A DNA stretch of 64,000 nt from Tabrizicola_A sp044377735 (lineage in GTDB: Bacteria; Pseudomonadota; Alphaproteobacteria; Rhodobacterales; Rhodobacteraceae): NCBI GenBank assembly GCA_044377735.1, contig JBILYK010000003.1, positions 1-64,000 on the forward strand, written 5' to 3'. This document shows, piece after piece, positions 33,208 through 42,490 of this stretch. The stretch's first letter is position 1. Every line of letters begins with the position of its first letter. A model generated the notes under the pieces. It was given only the letters and a program-made list of their open reading frames with translations, had not been told where the DNA came from and made no database searches. The translations under genes were made by a program, and so were the position numbers.

Positions 33208-34500
33208 TCAGACCTGAACCTCTTGCACCTGTTGATCACCCACACCGAACACCCGTTTATAACGCGCGATTTCGGCCGCCGGACCCATGGCCTTGGCCGG
33301 GTTGTCAGACAGTTTGACGGTCGGTCGCCCGTTGGCTGAAACGGCCTTGCACACGAGCGAGAAGGGCGCGAGCCGATCTTCGGGCACCAGACCGCGGAAA
33401 TCGTTGGTCATGTTGGTTCCCCAACCGAACGACACCTTCACCCTGCCATGGAAGCGCGCGTAAAGGCGCTGGATCTCGGGCACATCCAGTCCGTCGGAGA
33501 AGATGACCAGCTTGGTCCTTGGGTCCTCGCCCCGGTCCTGCCACCAGCGAATGGCAATCTCGGCGGCGGCTGCCGGGTCGCCACTGTCAATGCGGATGCC
33601 GGTCCAGCTGGCCAGCCAATCGGGGGCGTTTCTCAGAAAACCCTCAGTGCCGAAGGTGTCGGGCAGGATGATCCGCAGATTGCCGTCATGTTCTTCGTGC
33701 CAGTCGGCCAGAACCTGATAGGGGGCCTCGGCGAGTTCCTGATCGGAATTGGCCAATGCCGCATAGACCATCGGGAGTTCGTGGGCATTGGTGCCAATCG
33801 CCTCTATGTCGCGGCGCATGGCGATCTTGCAGTTCGACGTGCCAATGAACTTGGGCCCCAGCCCCTCTTGCATGGCTTGCACGCACCAGTCCTGCCACAA
33901 ATGGCTGTGGCGGCGGCGTGTGCCGAAATCGGCGATCTTCAGCCCGTCAATCGCCCGCAGCTCTTCGATCTTTTCCCAAAGCCGCGTCATGGCGCGGGCG
34001 TAAAGCACCTGCAGTTCGAACTTGCCCATGGTTCTCAGCACTGCTCGGCTGCGCAATTCCATCAGAACAGCCAGCGCGGGAATCTCCCACATCATGACAT
34101 CGGCCCAACGGCCTTCGAAGGTCAACTCGAACTGACCGTCGCGCTTTTCCAGATGATAATCGGGGAGGCGTAACCCCTCAAACCATTCCATAAAGTCCGG
34201 GCGGAACATCTGGCGCTTGCCGTAAAACATGTTGCCGCGCAACCATGTGCTTTCGCCCCGCGTCAAGGACAGGCTGCGCACATGGTCCAATTGTTCGCGC
34301 AGTTCGCCTTCGTCCACCACCTCGGCCAGCCGCACCTTACTGCTGCGGTTGATCAGGCTGAAGGTCACCTGTGTGTCCGGCTTGTTGCGGAAAATAGACT
34401 GACACATCAAAAGCTTGTAAAAGTCAGTGTCGATCAGGGACCGCACGATTGGATCAATTCTCCAATTGTGGTTGTGCACCCGTGTGGCGATATCGACCAT
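33208..34500 (-). CDS. pncB: nicotinate phosphoribosyltransferase
   Basis: Converts nicotinate, PRPP and ATP to nicotinate mononucleotide in NAD salvage. 430 residues: an N-terminal YKLLMCQSIF segment, GTRRRHSHLWQ near the active site, GTSNCKIAM and the DSGDP loop (about residues 300-305) that binds phosphoribose, then FSDGLDVPEI and SFGWGTNMTND. It follows pncA on the same strand at 63 bases, so nicotinamide deamidation and nicotinate capture are encoded together. Confidence 0.95.
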   Translation of the reverse strand: MVDIATRVHNHNWRIDPIVRSLIDTDFYKLLMCQSIFRNKPDTQVTFSLINRSSKVRLAEVVDEGELREQLDHVRSLSLTRGESTWLRGNMFYGKRQMFRPDFMEWFEGLRLPDYHLEKRDGQFELTFEGRWADVMMWEIPALAVLMELRSRAVLRTMGKFELQVLYARAMTRLWEKIEELRAIDGLKIADFGTRRRHSHLWQDWCVQAMQEGLGPKFIGTSNCKIAMRRDIEAIGTNAHELPMVYAALANSDQELAEAPYQVLADWHEEHDGNLRIILPDTFGTEGFLRNAPDWLASWTGIRIDSGDPAAAAEIAIRWWQDRGEDPRTKLVIFSDGLDVPEIQRLYARFHGRVKVSFGWGTNMTNDFRGLVPEDRLAPFSLVCKAVSANGRPTVKLSDNPAKAMGPAAEIARYKRVFGVGDQQVQEVQV

Positions 34501-34563
34501 GGCAGCCCCTTTCGTATTTCGGGCATCTAAGCCAAACAGCCCCCGAAGGTCAAAGCGATGGGG

Positions 34564-35172
34564 TCATGCCGCCCAGATCACGCCTGCCGCGCGCGTCTCG
34601 GTCATTGCCGTGGCCAAAGACCCGTTCAGATCAATTGCGCGGCAGGCTCCTTCAAGCACTGTCACCTGATAGCCCAGTTTTGCCGCATCCAGCGCCGAAT
34701 AGGCGACGCAGTAATCGGTCGCGAGCCCCACCAGCGTGAGTTTGCGCGCGCCCCGGTCTTGCAAATAGCCGTGCAGGCCGGTTGTGGTGGTCTTGTCATT
34801 CTCGAAAAACGCCGAGTAGCTGTCAATCCCGGCACGAAAGCCTTTGCGGATCACAAGGTGAGCAGGATCGGTGCGCAGGTTGGGTTGAAATTGTGCGCCC
34901 TTGGTGCCTTGCACGCAATGGGTGGGCCACAGAACCTGTGGGCCATAGGGCATTTGCGCCAGACTGAAGGGTGCCGCATCCGGATGGTTGGCCGCAAAAG
35001 ACGCGTGGTTTGCCGGGTGCCAATCTTGGGTTAGCACAACGCAGGAAAACTCGGCCATCAGCGCGTTGATCCGGGCGATGATTTCATCGCCCCCCGTGAC
35101 GGCCAAAGCGCCGCCAGAGCAAAAGTCGTTTTGCACATCGATCACGATCAGGGCTTCGTCTGTGCCGCGCAT
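34564..35172 (-). CDS. pncA: nicotinamidase/pyrazinamidase
   Basis: Hydrolyses nicotinamide to nicotinate. 202 residues of the isochorismatase-like fold with the triad Asp12 (IDVQNDFCSGGAL), Lys110 (VIRKGF) and Cys155 (ATDYCVAYSAL), and metal ligands in TQDWHPANH (Asp50, His52) and WPTHC (His85). It is the upstream partner of pncB, and a 14-bp palindrome lies 19 bases before its start. The divergent neighbour is trhO. Confidence 0.94.
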   Translation of the reverse strand: MRGTDEALIVIDVQNDFCSGGALAVTGGDEIIARINALMAEFSCVVLTQDWHPANHASFAANHPDAAPFSLAQMPYGPQVLWPTHCVQGTKGAQFQPNLRTDPAHLVIRKGFRAGIDSYSAFFENDKTTTTGLHGYLQDRGARKLTLVGLATDYCVAYSALDAAKLGYQVTVLEGACRAIDLNGSLATAMTETRAAGVIWAA

Positions 35173-35190
35173 CCGGGCCTCCCATGGCTT

Positions 35191-35204
35191 TTACCTATCG
35201 GTAA
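35191..35204. promoter_or_regulatory. palindromic operator candidate between pncA and trhO
   Basis: TTACC-TATC-GGTAA, a perfect 5-bp inverted repeat located 19-32 bases upstream of pncA and 84 bases upstream of trhO. The placement is right for repression of the NAD-salvage genes; the binding protein is unknown. Confidence 0.4.
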
Positions 35205-35287
35205 GGCGCAACGCCCCAGTTGGCAACGCCCAAGCTGCGGCCCCGCTGCCTCTTGCCCGATTGGCGCGCTTGTCCTATGCCCAGCCT

Positions 35288-36190
35288 ATGCTGACCATCG
35301 CCGCCCTCTATCACTTTACCCGCTTTGAAGATCCGGCCGCGTTGCGCGGCCCGCTTTTGGAGTTGTGCATCGCGCAGGGTGTCAAAGGGTCTTTGCTTTT
35401 GGCGCGCGAAGGGGTGAATGGCACGATTTCTGGGCCGCATGCTGGGATTGATGCGGTCTTGGCCCATCTGCGCGCGCAGCCCGGCTGCGCGGCGTTGGAG
35501 CATAAAGAAAGCTTTGCCGAGACCATGCCCTTTGGCCGCATGAAGGTGAAGCTGAAGCGCGAGATTGTCACCATGGGGCAGCCCGATGTGGACCCGACGG
35601 CCCGCGTCGGCAGCTATCTGTCACCCGCCGAATGGAACGCGCTGATTGCATCTGAGGATGTGGCGCTGATCGACACCCGCAACGATTACGAGGTGGCGAT
35701 TGGCACCTTCAAGGGCGCGATTGATCCCGATATTCGCACCTTCCGTGACTTTCCCCTCTGGTGGGAAGAAAACCGCCAGAAGTTTCAAGGCAAACGCATT
35801 GCAATGTTCTGCACAGGCGGGATCCGCTGCGAGAAATCCACGAATTACCTGCTCGGTCTGGGCGAGAATGAGGTTTACCACCTGAAAGGTGGCATCCTGA
35901 AATATCTGGAAGACATGCCGCCCGAAACCTCGCTGTGGGACGGGGAATGCTATGTGTTCGACGGCCGGGTGTCGGTGGGTCACGGTCTGGTTCCGGGTCA
36001 GTATGACAGTTGCCACGCTTGCCGCCGCCCGCTGTCGGTGGAAGACAAGCTGCGCCCCGAATACGAACGTGGCTGCCAGTGCCACCAGTGCGTGAGCGAA
36101 TACACTGACGAGGACCGCGCCCGGTTTCGCGAACGCCAGCGCCAAATAGATCTTGCCGAAGCGCGCGGAGAACGCCATTTCGCAGGCTGA
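35288..36190 (+). CDS. trhO: tRNA uridine(34) hydroxylase (rhodanese-like)
   Basis: 300 residues. TrhO (YceA) uses O2 to form 5-hydroxyuridine at tRNA position 34. It has an N-terminal acylphosphatase-like domain, then a rhodanese domain with active Cys175 in MFCTGGIRCEKS. The C-terminal Cys cluster (SCHACRRPL, GCQCHQC) is typical of the family. The ATG at 35288 begins MLTIAALYHF; a longer open frame upstream overlaps pncA on the other strand and is rejected. Divergent from pncA and followed by a MarR gene. Confidence 0.93.
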   Translation: MLTIAALYHFTRFEDPAALRGPLLELCIAQGVKGSLLLAREGVNGTISGPHAGIDAVLAHLRAQPGCAALEHKESFAETMPFGRMKVKLKREIVTMGQPDVDPTARVGSYLSPAEWNALIASEDVALIDTRNDYEVAIGTFKGAIDPDIRTFRDFPLWWEENRQKFQGKRIAMFCTGGIRCEKSTNYLLGLGENEVYHLKGGILKYLEDMPPETSLWDGECYVFDGRVSVGHGLVPGQYDSCHACRRPLSVEDKLRPEYERGCQCHQCVSEYTDEDRARFRERQRQIDLAEARGERHFAG

Positions 36191-36240
36191 TCTATGGCGC
36201 AGACTCTTGTTTGGTGCGCCAAAACCGGGCAAGAAAGGCA

Positions 36241-36693
36241 ATGTCCAGCCCAAGCCAACCCCTGCGCCGCACGCGGCGGTCTTTGCCCATCGCGCTGTTG
36301 CGCGCGCGGGAAACCGTTATGGGCCCGATCCGCGAGATGCTGTCGCAATCGGACATCAACGAACAAAAGTGGCGGGTCTTGCGGGTGCTGGATGAACGCG
36401 GGCCTTGCGAGTTGACCCAGGTGGCCAAGGATGCCTGCCTTTTGCTGCCCAGTCTGACCCGCATAATCCGCGCAATGGAGGAGGAGGGGCTTGCCAGTCG
36501 CAGCACAGACGAGGTGGACCGCCGCAAGACCATTGCCACCATCACCAACGCGGGCCGAGCGTTGATCGTTGCGCATATGTCTGAAAGCAACGCCATCTTT
36601 GCCAGACTTGAGCGAGATTTTGGCCATGAAAAGCTGGAAGAGCTTTTGGACCTTTTGGACGAGTTGCAGACGCTGGATCTGTATAAGCCCTGA
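36241..36693 (+). CDS. MarR-family regulator, HpaR-like
   Basis: 150 residues with the winged-helix core (ELTQVAKDACLLLPSLTRIIRAME) and wing DEVDRRKTIATIT. The N-terminal RRSLPIALLRARETVMGPIR resembles HpaR, the repressor of homoprotocatechuate degradation, where LPxxLLxARExVM is typical. An AGAAAGG ribosome site precedes the ATG at 36241. No hpa catabolic genes are adjacent here (trhO upstream, a convergent PPTase downstream), so a target elsewhere is likely. Confidence 0.82.
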   Translation: MSSPSQPLRRTRRSLPIALLRARETVMGPIREMLSQSDINEQKWRVLRVLDERGPCELTQVAKDACLLLPSLTRIIRAMEEEGLASRSTDEVDRRKTIATITNAGRALIVAHMSESNAIFARLERDFGHEKLEELLDLLDELQTLDLYKP

Positions 36694-36696
36694 CGG

Positions 36697-37359
36697 CTAC
36701 TCGCCCTGATGGGTCACCAGCGTTACGCAGTCTTTGGGCGAAAGCCGAAACTGAATGCGATGGCTTTGGCCGTGCATCTCGATCAGCATTTCGCCGGGTT
36801 GCAAGGCCGTCAGCGCTGCTTCGTGAAAGGCGGGTATCCGGGTCAGCCGGGGCGACAGCGCCTTGTAAAGCGCCTCTTTGGCAGAGAACACCAGGGTAAA
36901 GAAGGTGCCAAAGGGCAAGGCATCGGGGCGCAGCCGAGCTTCGGTTTCCGAAAAGATCGTGGCGGCCAGTTGCATGGCGCGGTCGGTGCTGACCAGTGCC
37001 TCACAGTCCAGCCCCAGCCTGCGGTAGCGGGTTGAGACCGCCGCAATCGCCCGGTCTTTGCTGTGGGTGATTGAGCCTGTCACGCCCTCTGGCCAGATCG
37101 GCGCGCGCCCGTCCCTGCCCACGGCTTCGGGCAGACCTGCCTGTCGCAAGGCCAAGGCCGCCATCAGCCGCCCGGCCAGAAACTCAGACCGCCGCTTTGG
37201 CACGGCTTGGGTCAGATCGTCGGGCAGATGCAGGCTGGTTGGACCAAGCGGCCCATCATGGTGCAGCGCCTGCACATCGCCAGCCGCAAAACCTGCCTCG
37301 CACCAGAACATATGCGGGTCGCCAAAGGGGTTTTCTGTGCGAATGGGCTCAATGATCAT
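36697..37359 (-). CDS. 4'-phosphopantetheinyl transferase (EntD-like)
   Basis: Transfers phosphopantetheine from CoA to carrier-protein serines. 220 residues from the ATG giving MIIEPIRTENPFGDP. The conserved family signals are RRSEFLAGR, SITHSKDRAIAA, LGLDCEAL (the GxDxE metal motif, with Cys in the middle position) and FSAKEALYKAL. An upstream extension of 68 codons is rich in Arg/His/Cys and is not family-like. No NRPS or PKS lies in the window, so it may serve a distant siderophore or other carrier protein. Confidence 0.85.
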   Translation of the reverse strand: MIIEPIRTENPFGDPHMFWCEAGFAAGDVQALHHDGPLGPTSLHLPDDLTQAVPKRRSEFLAGRLMAALALRQAGLPEAVGRDGRAPIWPEGVTGSITHSKDRAIAAVSTRYRRLGLDCEALVSTDRAMQLAATIFSETEARLRPDALPFGTFFTLVFSAKEALYKALSPRLTRIPAFHEAALTALQPGEMLIEMHGQSHRIQFRLSPKDCVTLVTHQGE

Positions 37360-37442
37360 GGCCACACCATGCCCGTTACACAGATGATTTGCAAAGCCGC
37401 GCACAACACGGCATTCAATCTGACAAAGAGGGGCGCGCAGGC

Positions 37443-38282
37443 ATGGAACCACTTTTCCTTGGCGTTGATGGCGGTGGCACCGGTTGCCGCGTCGCGATCT
37501 GTGATGCGCAGGGTCGAATTCTAGCCCGTGCCGAGGCAGGGCCGGCCAACATCGCTTCGGCACCCGAAGCTGCCCTTGGCAATATCTTGTCCGCCAGCGA
37601 CGCGGCTCTTGCGCAGCTTGGTGGCAATTTTCCGATGTCCCAGTTGCAGGCCGGTCTTGGCCTTGCCGGTGCCAATGCGGCAGGCGCGGGGGATTGGTTG
37701 GGTGCGCGACTGCCGTTTGTCCGCGCTCAGATCGTCACCGATGCGGTGACGGCGGTCAAAGGTGCGCTGAGCGATCAAGATGGAATCGTGGCGGCCATTG
37801 GCACCGGATCGGTTTTTGCCGAACAGCGCGCCGGGCGGGTTCGGCAGATTGGCGGCTGGGGTCTGGCCTTGGGCGATGAGGGCAGCGGCGCGGTTCTGGG
37901 CCGTGCGCTTTTGGCCCGTGCGCTGCGCGCCCGTGATGGGGCGCTGCCGATGAGCCCACTTTTGGAGACGGTGCTGAAGGAGTTCGGCACTCCCGAGGCG
38001 CTGGTCACCTTCTCGCTGGAAGCCAAGGCGGCTGATTATGCCACCTTCGCCCCGCGTGTTGTGGCGTCGGATGATGCGGCTGCCCAAGCGATCATGGCGC
38101 AGGCGGTAGAGGAGGTGCGCGGCTCTCTTGCCGCCTTGCAAGGCAGTTCCGCGCTGCCTGTGACCTTCATCGGCGGACTTGGCCCGGCATATGCCGCTCG
38201 TATCACTGATTGGCCCCAGAGACCCGCCGCAGGTTCGGCACTTGATGGTGCGCTGTTGCTGGCGCGGGAGACCCTGCCATGA
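37443..38282 (+). CDS. N-acetylglucosamine kinase (BadF/BadG ATPase family)
   Basis: 279 residues of the ASKHA fold. The phosphate-1 loop GVDGGGTGCR is at the N-terminus, phosphate-2 AAIGTGSVFAE is in the middle and GGWGLALGDEGSG is characteristic of NAGK-type members of the BcrAD/BadFG family. The ATG at 37443 follows AAAGAGGGG. It overlaps nagA by 4 bases; together they would phosphorylate GlcNAc and deacetylate GlcNAc-6-phosphate, recycling amino sugars from cell wall or chitin. Glucosaminate or other sugar kinase activity cannot be excluded. Confidence 0.85.
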   Translation: MEPLFLGVDGGGTGCRVAICDAQGRILARAEAGPANIASAPEAALGNILSASDAALAQLGGNFPMSQLQAGLGLAGANAAGAGDWLGARLPFVRAQIVTDAVTAVKGALSDQDGIVAAIGTGSVFAEQRAGRVRQIGGWGLALGDEGSGAVLGRALLARALRARDGALPMSPLLETVLKEFGTPEALVTFSLEAKAADYATFAPRVVASDDAAAQAIMAQAVEEVRGSLAALQGSSALPVTFIGGLGPAYAARITDWPQRPAAGSALDGALLLARETLP

Positions 38283-39403
38283 TCCAAGCCTTCGCCGGTG
38301 CAACCCTGTTTGACGGCACCTCGCTGCAACCAAATGCAGTGCTTTTGGTCGAAGAGGGCCGCGTCACAGGATTGGCCAAACGCGTGCCCCAAGGGGCCCA
38401 TCTGACCACGCTGTCAGGTGGCATCCTTGCCCCCGGATTTCTGGATCTTCAGGTGAACGGCGGCGGGGGCGAGATGGTGGGGGCCACCACCGACGCAGCG
38501 CAGATTGCCCGGCTCTGCATGGTGCATGGCGGGCTTGGGGCTACGGGTATTCTGCCCACGCTCATCACTGACACGCCTGAGGTGACAGCCCGCGTGCTGG
38601 CCGCCGCTGGGCAGGCCGTGGGAACCCCCGGCTTTCTGGGTCTGCATCTGGAAGGTCCGCATCTGGATACCCGTCGCAAGGGCGCGCATGACGCCGCGCA
38701 TATCCGCCCGATGACGGAGGCTGATCTTGCGCTTTACGCCGGAGCTGCGCGGCACTTGCCTGCGTTGATGATCACGCTTGCCCCAGCATCGGTGACGCCC
38801 GAACAGGTCGCAGCACTTGCGGCGGCTGGTGTGATCGTCAGCCTTGGCCATGCCGAAACCACAGGCGCCGAGGCGCAGGCCCTGATCGCTGCCGGTGCGC
38901 GCTGCGCGACGCATTTGTTCAACGCGATGAGTCAGCTGCAAGGGCGCGAGCCGGGGTTGGTCGGGGCGGTTCTGGCTTCAGACATCGCAGCTGGGCTGAT
39001 TGCTGATGGCCAGCATGTCGCTTGGGATACGCTGAAGATCGCCTGTGCGGCGCGGCCTGAGGGGCTTTATCTTGTGTCGGATTGTATGGCGGTTGCGGGC
39101 AGCAGTCAGGACGCCTTCACTTTGGGGGGTCGCCGCATCTTGCGCCGCGCGGGGCGGCTGACGCTGGCCGATGGTACGTTGGCCGGGGCCGATCTGACCT
39201 TGGCGCAAGCCGTTGGCAATCTGGTGCGCCATGTTGGCCTTTCGCCGGAACGGGCGCTTTCGATGGCCAGTTCGATTCCGGCAAAGGTGATCGGCAGGCC
39301 GGACCTTGGGCATCTTCGCCCCGGAGCAGCTGCCGATTTTGTGCATCTGACTGATGAGCTCACCCTTGACGCCACTTGGCGCGGCGGTTTCAGGCTGGTC
39401 TGA
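38279..39403 (+). CDS. nagA: N-acetylglucosamine-6-phosphate deacetylase
   Basis: 374-residue amidohydrolase that turns GlcNAc-6-P into GlcN-6-P and acetate. The beta-sandwich start is LVEEGRV...GFLDLQVNGGGG. Metal and substrate residues lie in LHLEGPHLD (Glu), LGHAETTG (His), ATHLFNAMSQ (His) and LVSDCMAVAGS (catalytic Asp). It is coupled to the kinase gene upstream and ends 7 bases before the convergent parC. Confidence 0.95.
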   Translation: MIQAFAGATLFDGTSLQPNAVLLVEEGRVTGLAKRVPQGAHLTTLSGGILAPGFLDLQVNGGGGEMVGATTDAAQIARLCMVHGGLGATGILPTLITDTPEVTARVLAAAGQAVGTPGFLGLHLEGPHLDTRRKGAHDAAHIRPMTEADLALYAGAARHLPALMITLAPASVTPEQVAALAAAGVIVSLGHAETTGAEAQALIAAGARCATHLFNAMSQLQGREPGLVGAVLASDIAAGLIADGQHVAWDTLKIACAARPEGLYLVSDCMAVAGSSQDAFTLGGRRILRRAGRLTLADGTLAGADLTLAQAVGNLVRHVGLSPERALSMASSIPAKVIGRPDLGHLRPGAAADFVHLTDELTLDATWRGGFRLV

Positions 39404-39410
39404 TCAACGG

Positions 39411-41714
39411 CTAGGTGAACCTGTTGTCGCGCGGGAACCCACGCGGGGCCATGCGGCCCGCCGTGGCGCGCGCCGCTTGCCATTCTGACAGCTCGGTTTC
39501 CGTGCGGGTGCGCCCGGCTGGGTCTTTCCACGAAAGCCCGTTGGCCAGCGTAAAGGTGGTGGCATCTGACAGCCCGCCATCCTTGTACTTTTGCAGCCGC
39601 ACGCCCTTGCCCTTGGCCATTTCCGGCAATTCGTCCAGCGGGAAGACGAGCATCTTGCGGTTGTCGCCGACCACGGCCACCGCATCGCCCGCCACGCGGC
39701 GGCACAGTACGGTTTTGACGCCGGCACCCAAGGTTTGCACCTGTTTGCCCGCCTTGGTCTGGGCCACCACCTCATCCGAGGGCAGAATGAACCCATCCCC
39801 GGCGCTCGAGGCGATCAGCCACTTCTCGCCGGGCCGGTGAATGACCAGATCGACGATTTCAGTGTCATTCGGCAGATCGACCATCAGCCGAACCGGCTCA
39901 CCCATGCCGCGCCCACCGGGCAGGTTTGCGCCCAACAGGGTGAAGAAGCGGCCATTGGCGGCGACAAGAATGATCTTGTCAGTCGTCTCGGCGTGAAAGG
40001 CAAAGCGCTGGCCGTCACCGTCCTTGAACTTTTGCTCAACGGCCAGATCGACATGGCCCTTCATGGCGCGGATCCAGCCCATCTGGCTGCAAATCACGGT
40101 GATTGGCTCTCGCTCGATCATCGCTTCATAGCTGACTTCTTCCACATCGCCGGCTTCGGCAAAGGCGGTGCGGCGTGCGCCGAGTTTGGTGGCTTGCCCA
40201 AACTGCTTGCGAATGGCTTCCAGCTCGGTTCCGACCTGTTTCCACTGGCGTTTGTCGCTGTCGAGAAGGTCAGCCAGATCGGCGCGCTCTTTCATCAGCG
40301 CATCACGTTCGGCGATCAGCTCCATCTCTTCCAAGCGGCGCAAAGACCGCAGGCGCATGTTGAGAATGGCCTCGGCCTGCACTTCGGACAGCTCACCCTC
40401 ACCCGGCGCGGGAGAGACGTAATCCTTTTCCGACGTGGCCCGCACATGGGTTTTGCCCCAGCTTTCGGTCATCAGTGCGCGTTTGGGGTCAGCGTCATAG
40501 CGGATGATGTCGATGACGCGATCCAGGTTCAGGAAGGTGATGATGAACCCTTCAAGTACCTCAAGCCGGGCATCAATCTTTTCGATCCGGTGTTCGGAGC
40601 GCCGCCGCAAAACCTCTCGACGGTGATCCAGAAAGGCGCGCAAGACTTCCTTAAGACTGCAGACCTTTGGCACCTTGCCGTCGATCAGCACGTTCATGTT
40701 CAGGCTGAAACGGCTTTCCAGATCCGAGTTGCGAAACAGCGCTGCCATTAGCATCTCGGGTTCAACCGTGCGTGAGCGGGGTTCCAGCACGATGCGGACA
40801 TCTTCTGCCGATTCGTCGCGCACATCGGCCAGAAGCGGCACCTTTTTCAGGTTCACAAGCTCTGCCAACTTTTCGATCAGCCGCGATTTCTGCACCTGAT
40901 AGGGAATCTCGGTGACAATAATCTGCCACATCCCACGACCCAGATCCTCGACCTCCCATTTCGCGCGGGTGCGGAAACTGCCGCGCCCGGTGCGATAGGC
41001 TTCCAGAATGGCGGCGCGGCTTTCAATGATCACCCCACCCGTGGGGAAATCGGGGCCCGGGATCAGCGCGACCAAAGCCTCATCGCTGGTCTCAGGGTCT
41101 TTCAATAGCGCATGGCAGCCTTGGATCAGCTCATCCAGATTGTGCGGCGGAATATTGGTGGCCATGCCGACGGCAATGCCGCTTGAGCCATTGGCCAGAA
41201 GGTTCGGGAAGGCGGCGGGCATCACCACCGGTTCTTCCAACGTGCCGTCATAATTCGGGCGGAAGTCCACGGCGTTTTCGGCCAGACCTTCCATCAGGGT
41301 CTCGGCAATCGCGGTCAGCCGCGCTTCGGTATAGCGGCTGGCGGCCGGGTTATCGCCGTCGATGTTGCCAAAGTTGCCTTGGCCATTAACCAAGGGGTAT
41401 CGCACATTGAAATCCTGCGCCAAGCGCGCCATCGCGTCATAAATCGCGGTGTCGCCGTGCGGGTGATAGTTGCCCATCACGTCACCCGAGATTTTGGCCG
41501 ACTTGCGGAAGGCACTCGTTGCGCTGAGTTTGAGTTCGCGCATGGCGAACAGGATGCGTCGATGCACCGGTTTCAGCCCATCGCGCGCATCGGGCAGCGC
41601 GCGGTGCATGATGGTGGACAAGGCATAGGTCAAATATCGCTCACCAATGGCGCGCGATAAGGGCTCTGAAACCGTCATAGGCTGTATGTTGTCGTCATCG
41701 TCGGTCTTGGACAT
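39411..41714 (-). CDS. parC: DNA topoisomerase IV subunit A
   Basis: Breaks and rejoins DNA during decatenation of daughter chromosomes together with ParE. 767 residues from MSKTDDDDNI; the winged-helix region contains HGDTAIYDAMARLAQDF and active-site Tyr128 in AASRYTEARL. The C-terminal part is a reduced beta-pinwheel without a GyrA box, consistent with ParC rather than GyrA. At the quinolone-determining positions it carries Thr89 and Asp93, where E. coli has Ser80 and Glu84. Convergent with nagA. Confidence 0.94.
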   Translation of the reverse strand: MSKTDDDDNIQPMTVSEPLSRAIGERYLTYALSTIMHRALPDARDGLKPVHRRILFAMRELKLSATSAFRKSAKISGDVMGNYHPHGDTAIYDAMARLAQDFNVRYPLVNGQGNFGNIDGDNPAASRYTEARLTAIAETLMEGLAENAVDFRPNYDGTLEEPVVMPAAFPNLLANGSSGIAVGMATNIPPHNLDELIQGCHALLKDPETSDEALVALIPGPDFPTGGVIIESRAAILEAYRTGRGSFRTRAKWEVEDLGRGMWQIIVTEIPYQVQKSRLIEKLAELVNLKKVPLLADVRDESAEDVRIVLEPRSRTVEPEMLMAALFRNSDLESRFSLNMNVLIDGKVPKVCSLKEVLRAFLDHRREVLRRRSEHRIEKIDARLEVLEGFIITFLNLDRVIDIIRYDADPKRALMTESWGKTHVRATSEKDYVSPAPGEGELSEVQAEAILNMRLRSLRRLEEMELIAERDALMKERADLADLLDSDKRQWKQVGTELEAIRKQFGQATKLGARRTAFAEAGDVEEVSYEAMIEREPITVICSQMGWIRAMKGHVDLAVEQKFKDGDGQRFAFHAETTDKIILVAANGRFFTLLGANLPGGRGMGEPVRLMVDLPNDTEIVDLVIHRPGEKWLIASSAGDGFILPSDEVVAQTKAGKQVQTLGAGVKTVLCRRVAGDAVAVVGDNRKMLVFPLDELPEMAKGKGVRLQKYKDGGLSDATTFTLANGLSWKDPAGRTRTETELSEWQAARATAGRMAPRGFPRDNRFT

Positions 41715-41876
41715 GGATGTTGTGTATTCGGGCGGGAAGCTCTGGTCCAGCACGAAAAATGTGGCGATTATGCGGCAGGGTGGAAGAATGCTGTATCATT
41801 CCCCTCAACGTTGGCGCGAATCGTGTTAATGACGCGGTTATTCATGCAGTGGTTATTACAGACGAATGGGTTTTTC

Positions 41877-42395
41877 ATGTTTCGGTGGTTGGCGGTCCTT
41901 TGTTTAGGTCTTTACTTGGCGATGCTGATTGGTGGCGAAGATCGCGGCCAGGCCAGATTGGGCCTGCAACCCAATGTGGCCGAAAACCGAAATGTCTTCG
42001 CCGTTACACAAGTCATCGCGCCAGTGGCCGAGCTCCAAAAACCTGATCCGCAAGCAGATGGTCTGCAAATAGTGTCGGCTTCATTCGCTCCCAAAAAACC
42101 GCTGATGGTCATGCCAGCCTCGTTAGAGGTTGCGCTGACCCAGCCCGAAGCGGGTGAGGTCGATGCGGCCGAGCCGATTATGCAGGAACCACAAGGTCGT
42201 TTGTTCTACGTGGCCGCCCCCAGTGTGAATGTCCGCGAAGGCCCTGGCCAAGATCACGCCGTACTCGACCGTTTGCCGCGCGGTGAGGCAGTGCTGGTGC
42301 AGGTTGCAGGTGAAGGCCCCGAGGGTTGGTCCTTGGTCCGGGTTGAGGGCGATGGTGTTGAAGGCTACATCGCCTCGCGGCTGTTGATGGAGTAG
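41877..42395 (+). CDS. SH3-domain exported/anchored protein
   Basis: 172 residues if started at the ATG giving MFRWLAVLCLGLYLAMLIGG, a signal or signal-anchor segment; ATGs at 41829 and 41844 are alternatives and the ribosome site is weak for all. After a low-complexity linker comes a bacterial SH3b domain at the C-terminus: YVAAPSVNVREGPGQDHAVLDRLPRGEAVLV...WSLVRVEGDGVEGYIASRLL. SH3b domains usually bind peptidoglycan or peptides, so a periplasmic envelope role is probable. Divergent from parC. Confidence 0.75.
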   Translation: MFRWLAVLCLGLYLAMLIGGEDRGQARLGLQPNVAENRNVFAVTQVIAPVAELQKPDPQADGLQIVSASFAPKKPLMVMPASLEVALTQPEAGEVDAAEPIMQEPQGRLFYVAAPSVNVREGPGQDHAVLDRLPRGEAVLVQVAGEGPEGWSLVRVEGDGVEGYIASRLLME

Positions 42396-42398
42396 TGC

Positions 42399-42426
42399 TT
42401 GCCAGTATTGGCCGCGCCACTGGCAA
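42399..42426. promoter_or_regulatory. inverted repeat between the SH3 and SDR genes
   Basis: TTGCCAGT (42399-42406) and ACTGGCAA (42419-42426) form a perfect 8-bp inverted repeat with a 12-base spacer, 4 bases after the SH3 stop. No T run follows, so it could be a transcript-end hairpin or an operator for the SDR gene. Confidence 0.4.
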
Positions 42427-42490
42427 TGGATGGCTTTTCATGCCGAGGTTTCCCGCTTACACCGTGCCTGAAAATCCAATTGGAGGCATG

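Noticed and set aside
34988..35287. 100-codon extension of trhO
   Set aside because: It overlaps pncA on the opposite strand; TrhO proteins begin at MLTIAALYHF.
37360..37563. 68-codon extension of the phosphopantetheinyl transferase
   Set aside because: Rich in Arg, His and Cys without family similarity, and it runs antisense into the start of the kinase gene.
39591..40751. 386-codon open frame antisense to parC
   Set aside because: Codon pattern follows the GC-rich third positions of parC, with no recognisable domain; a coding shadow.
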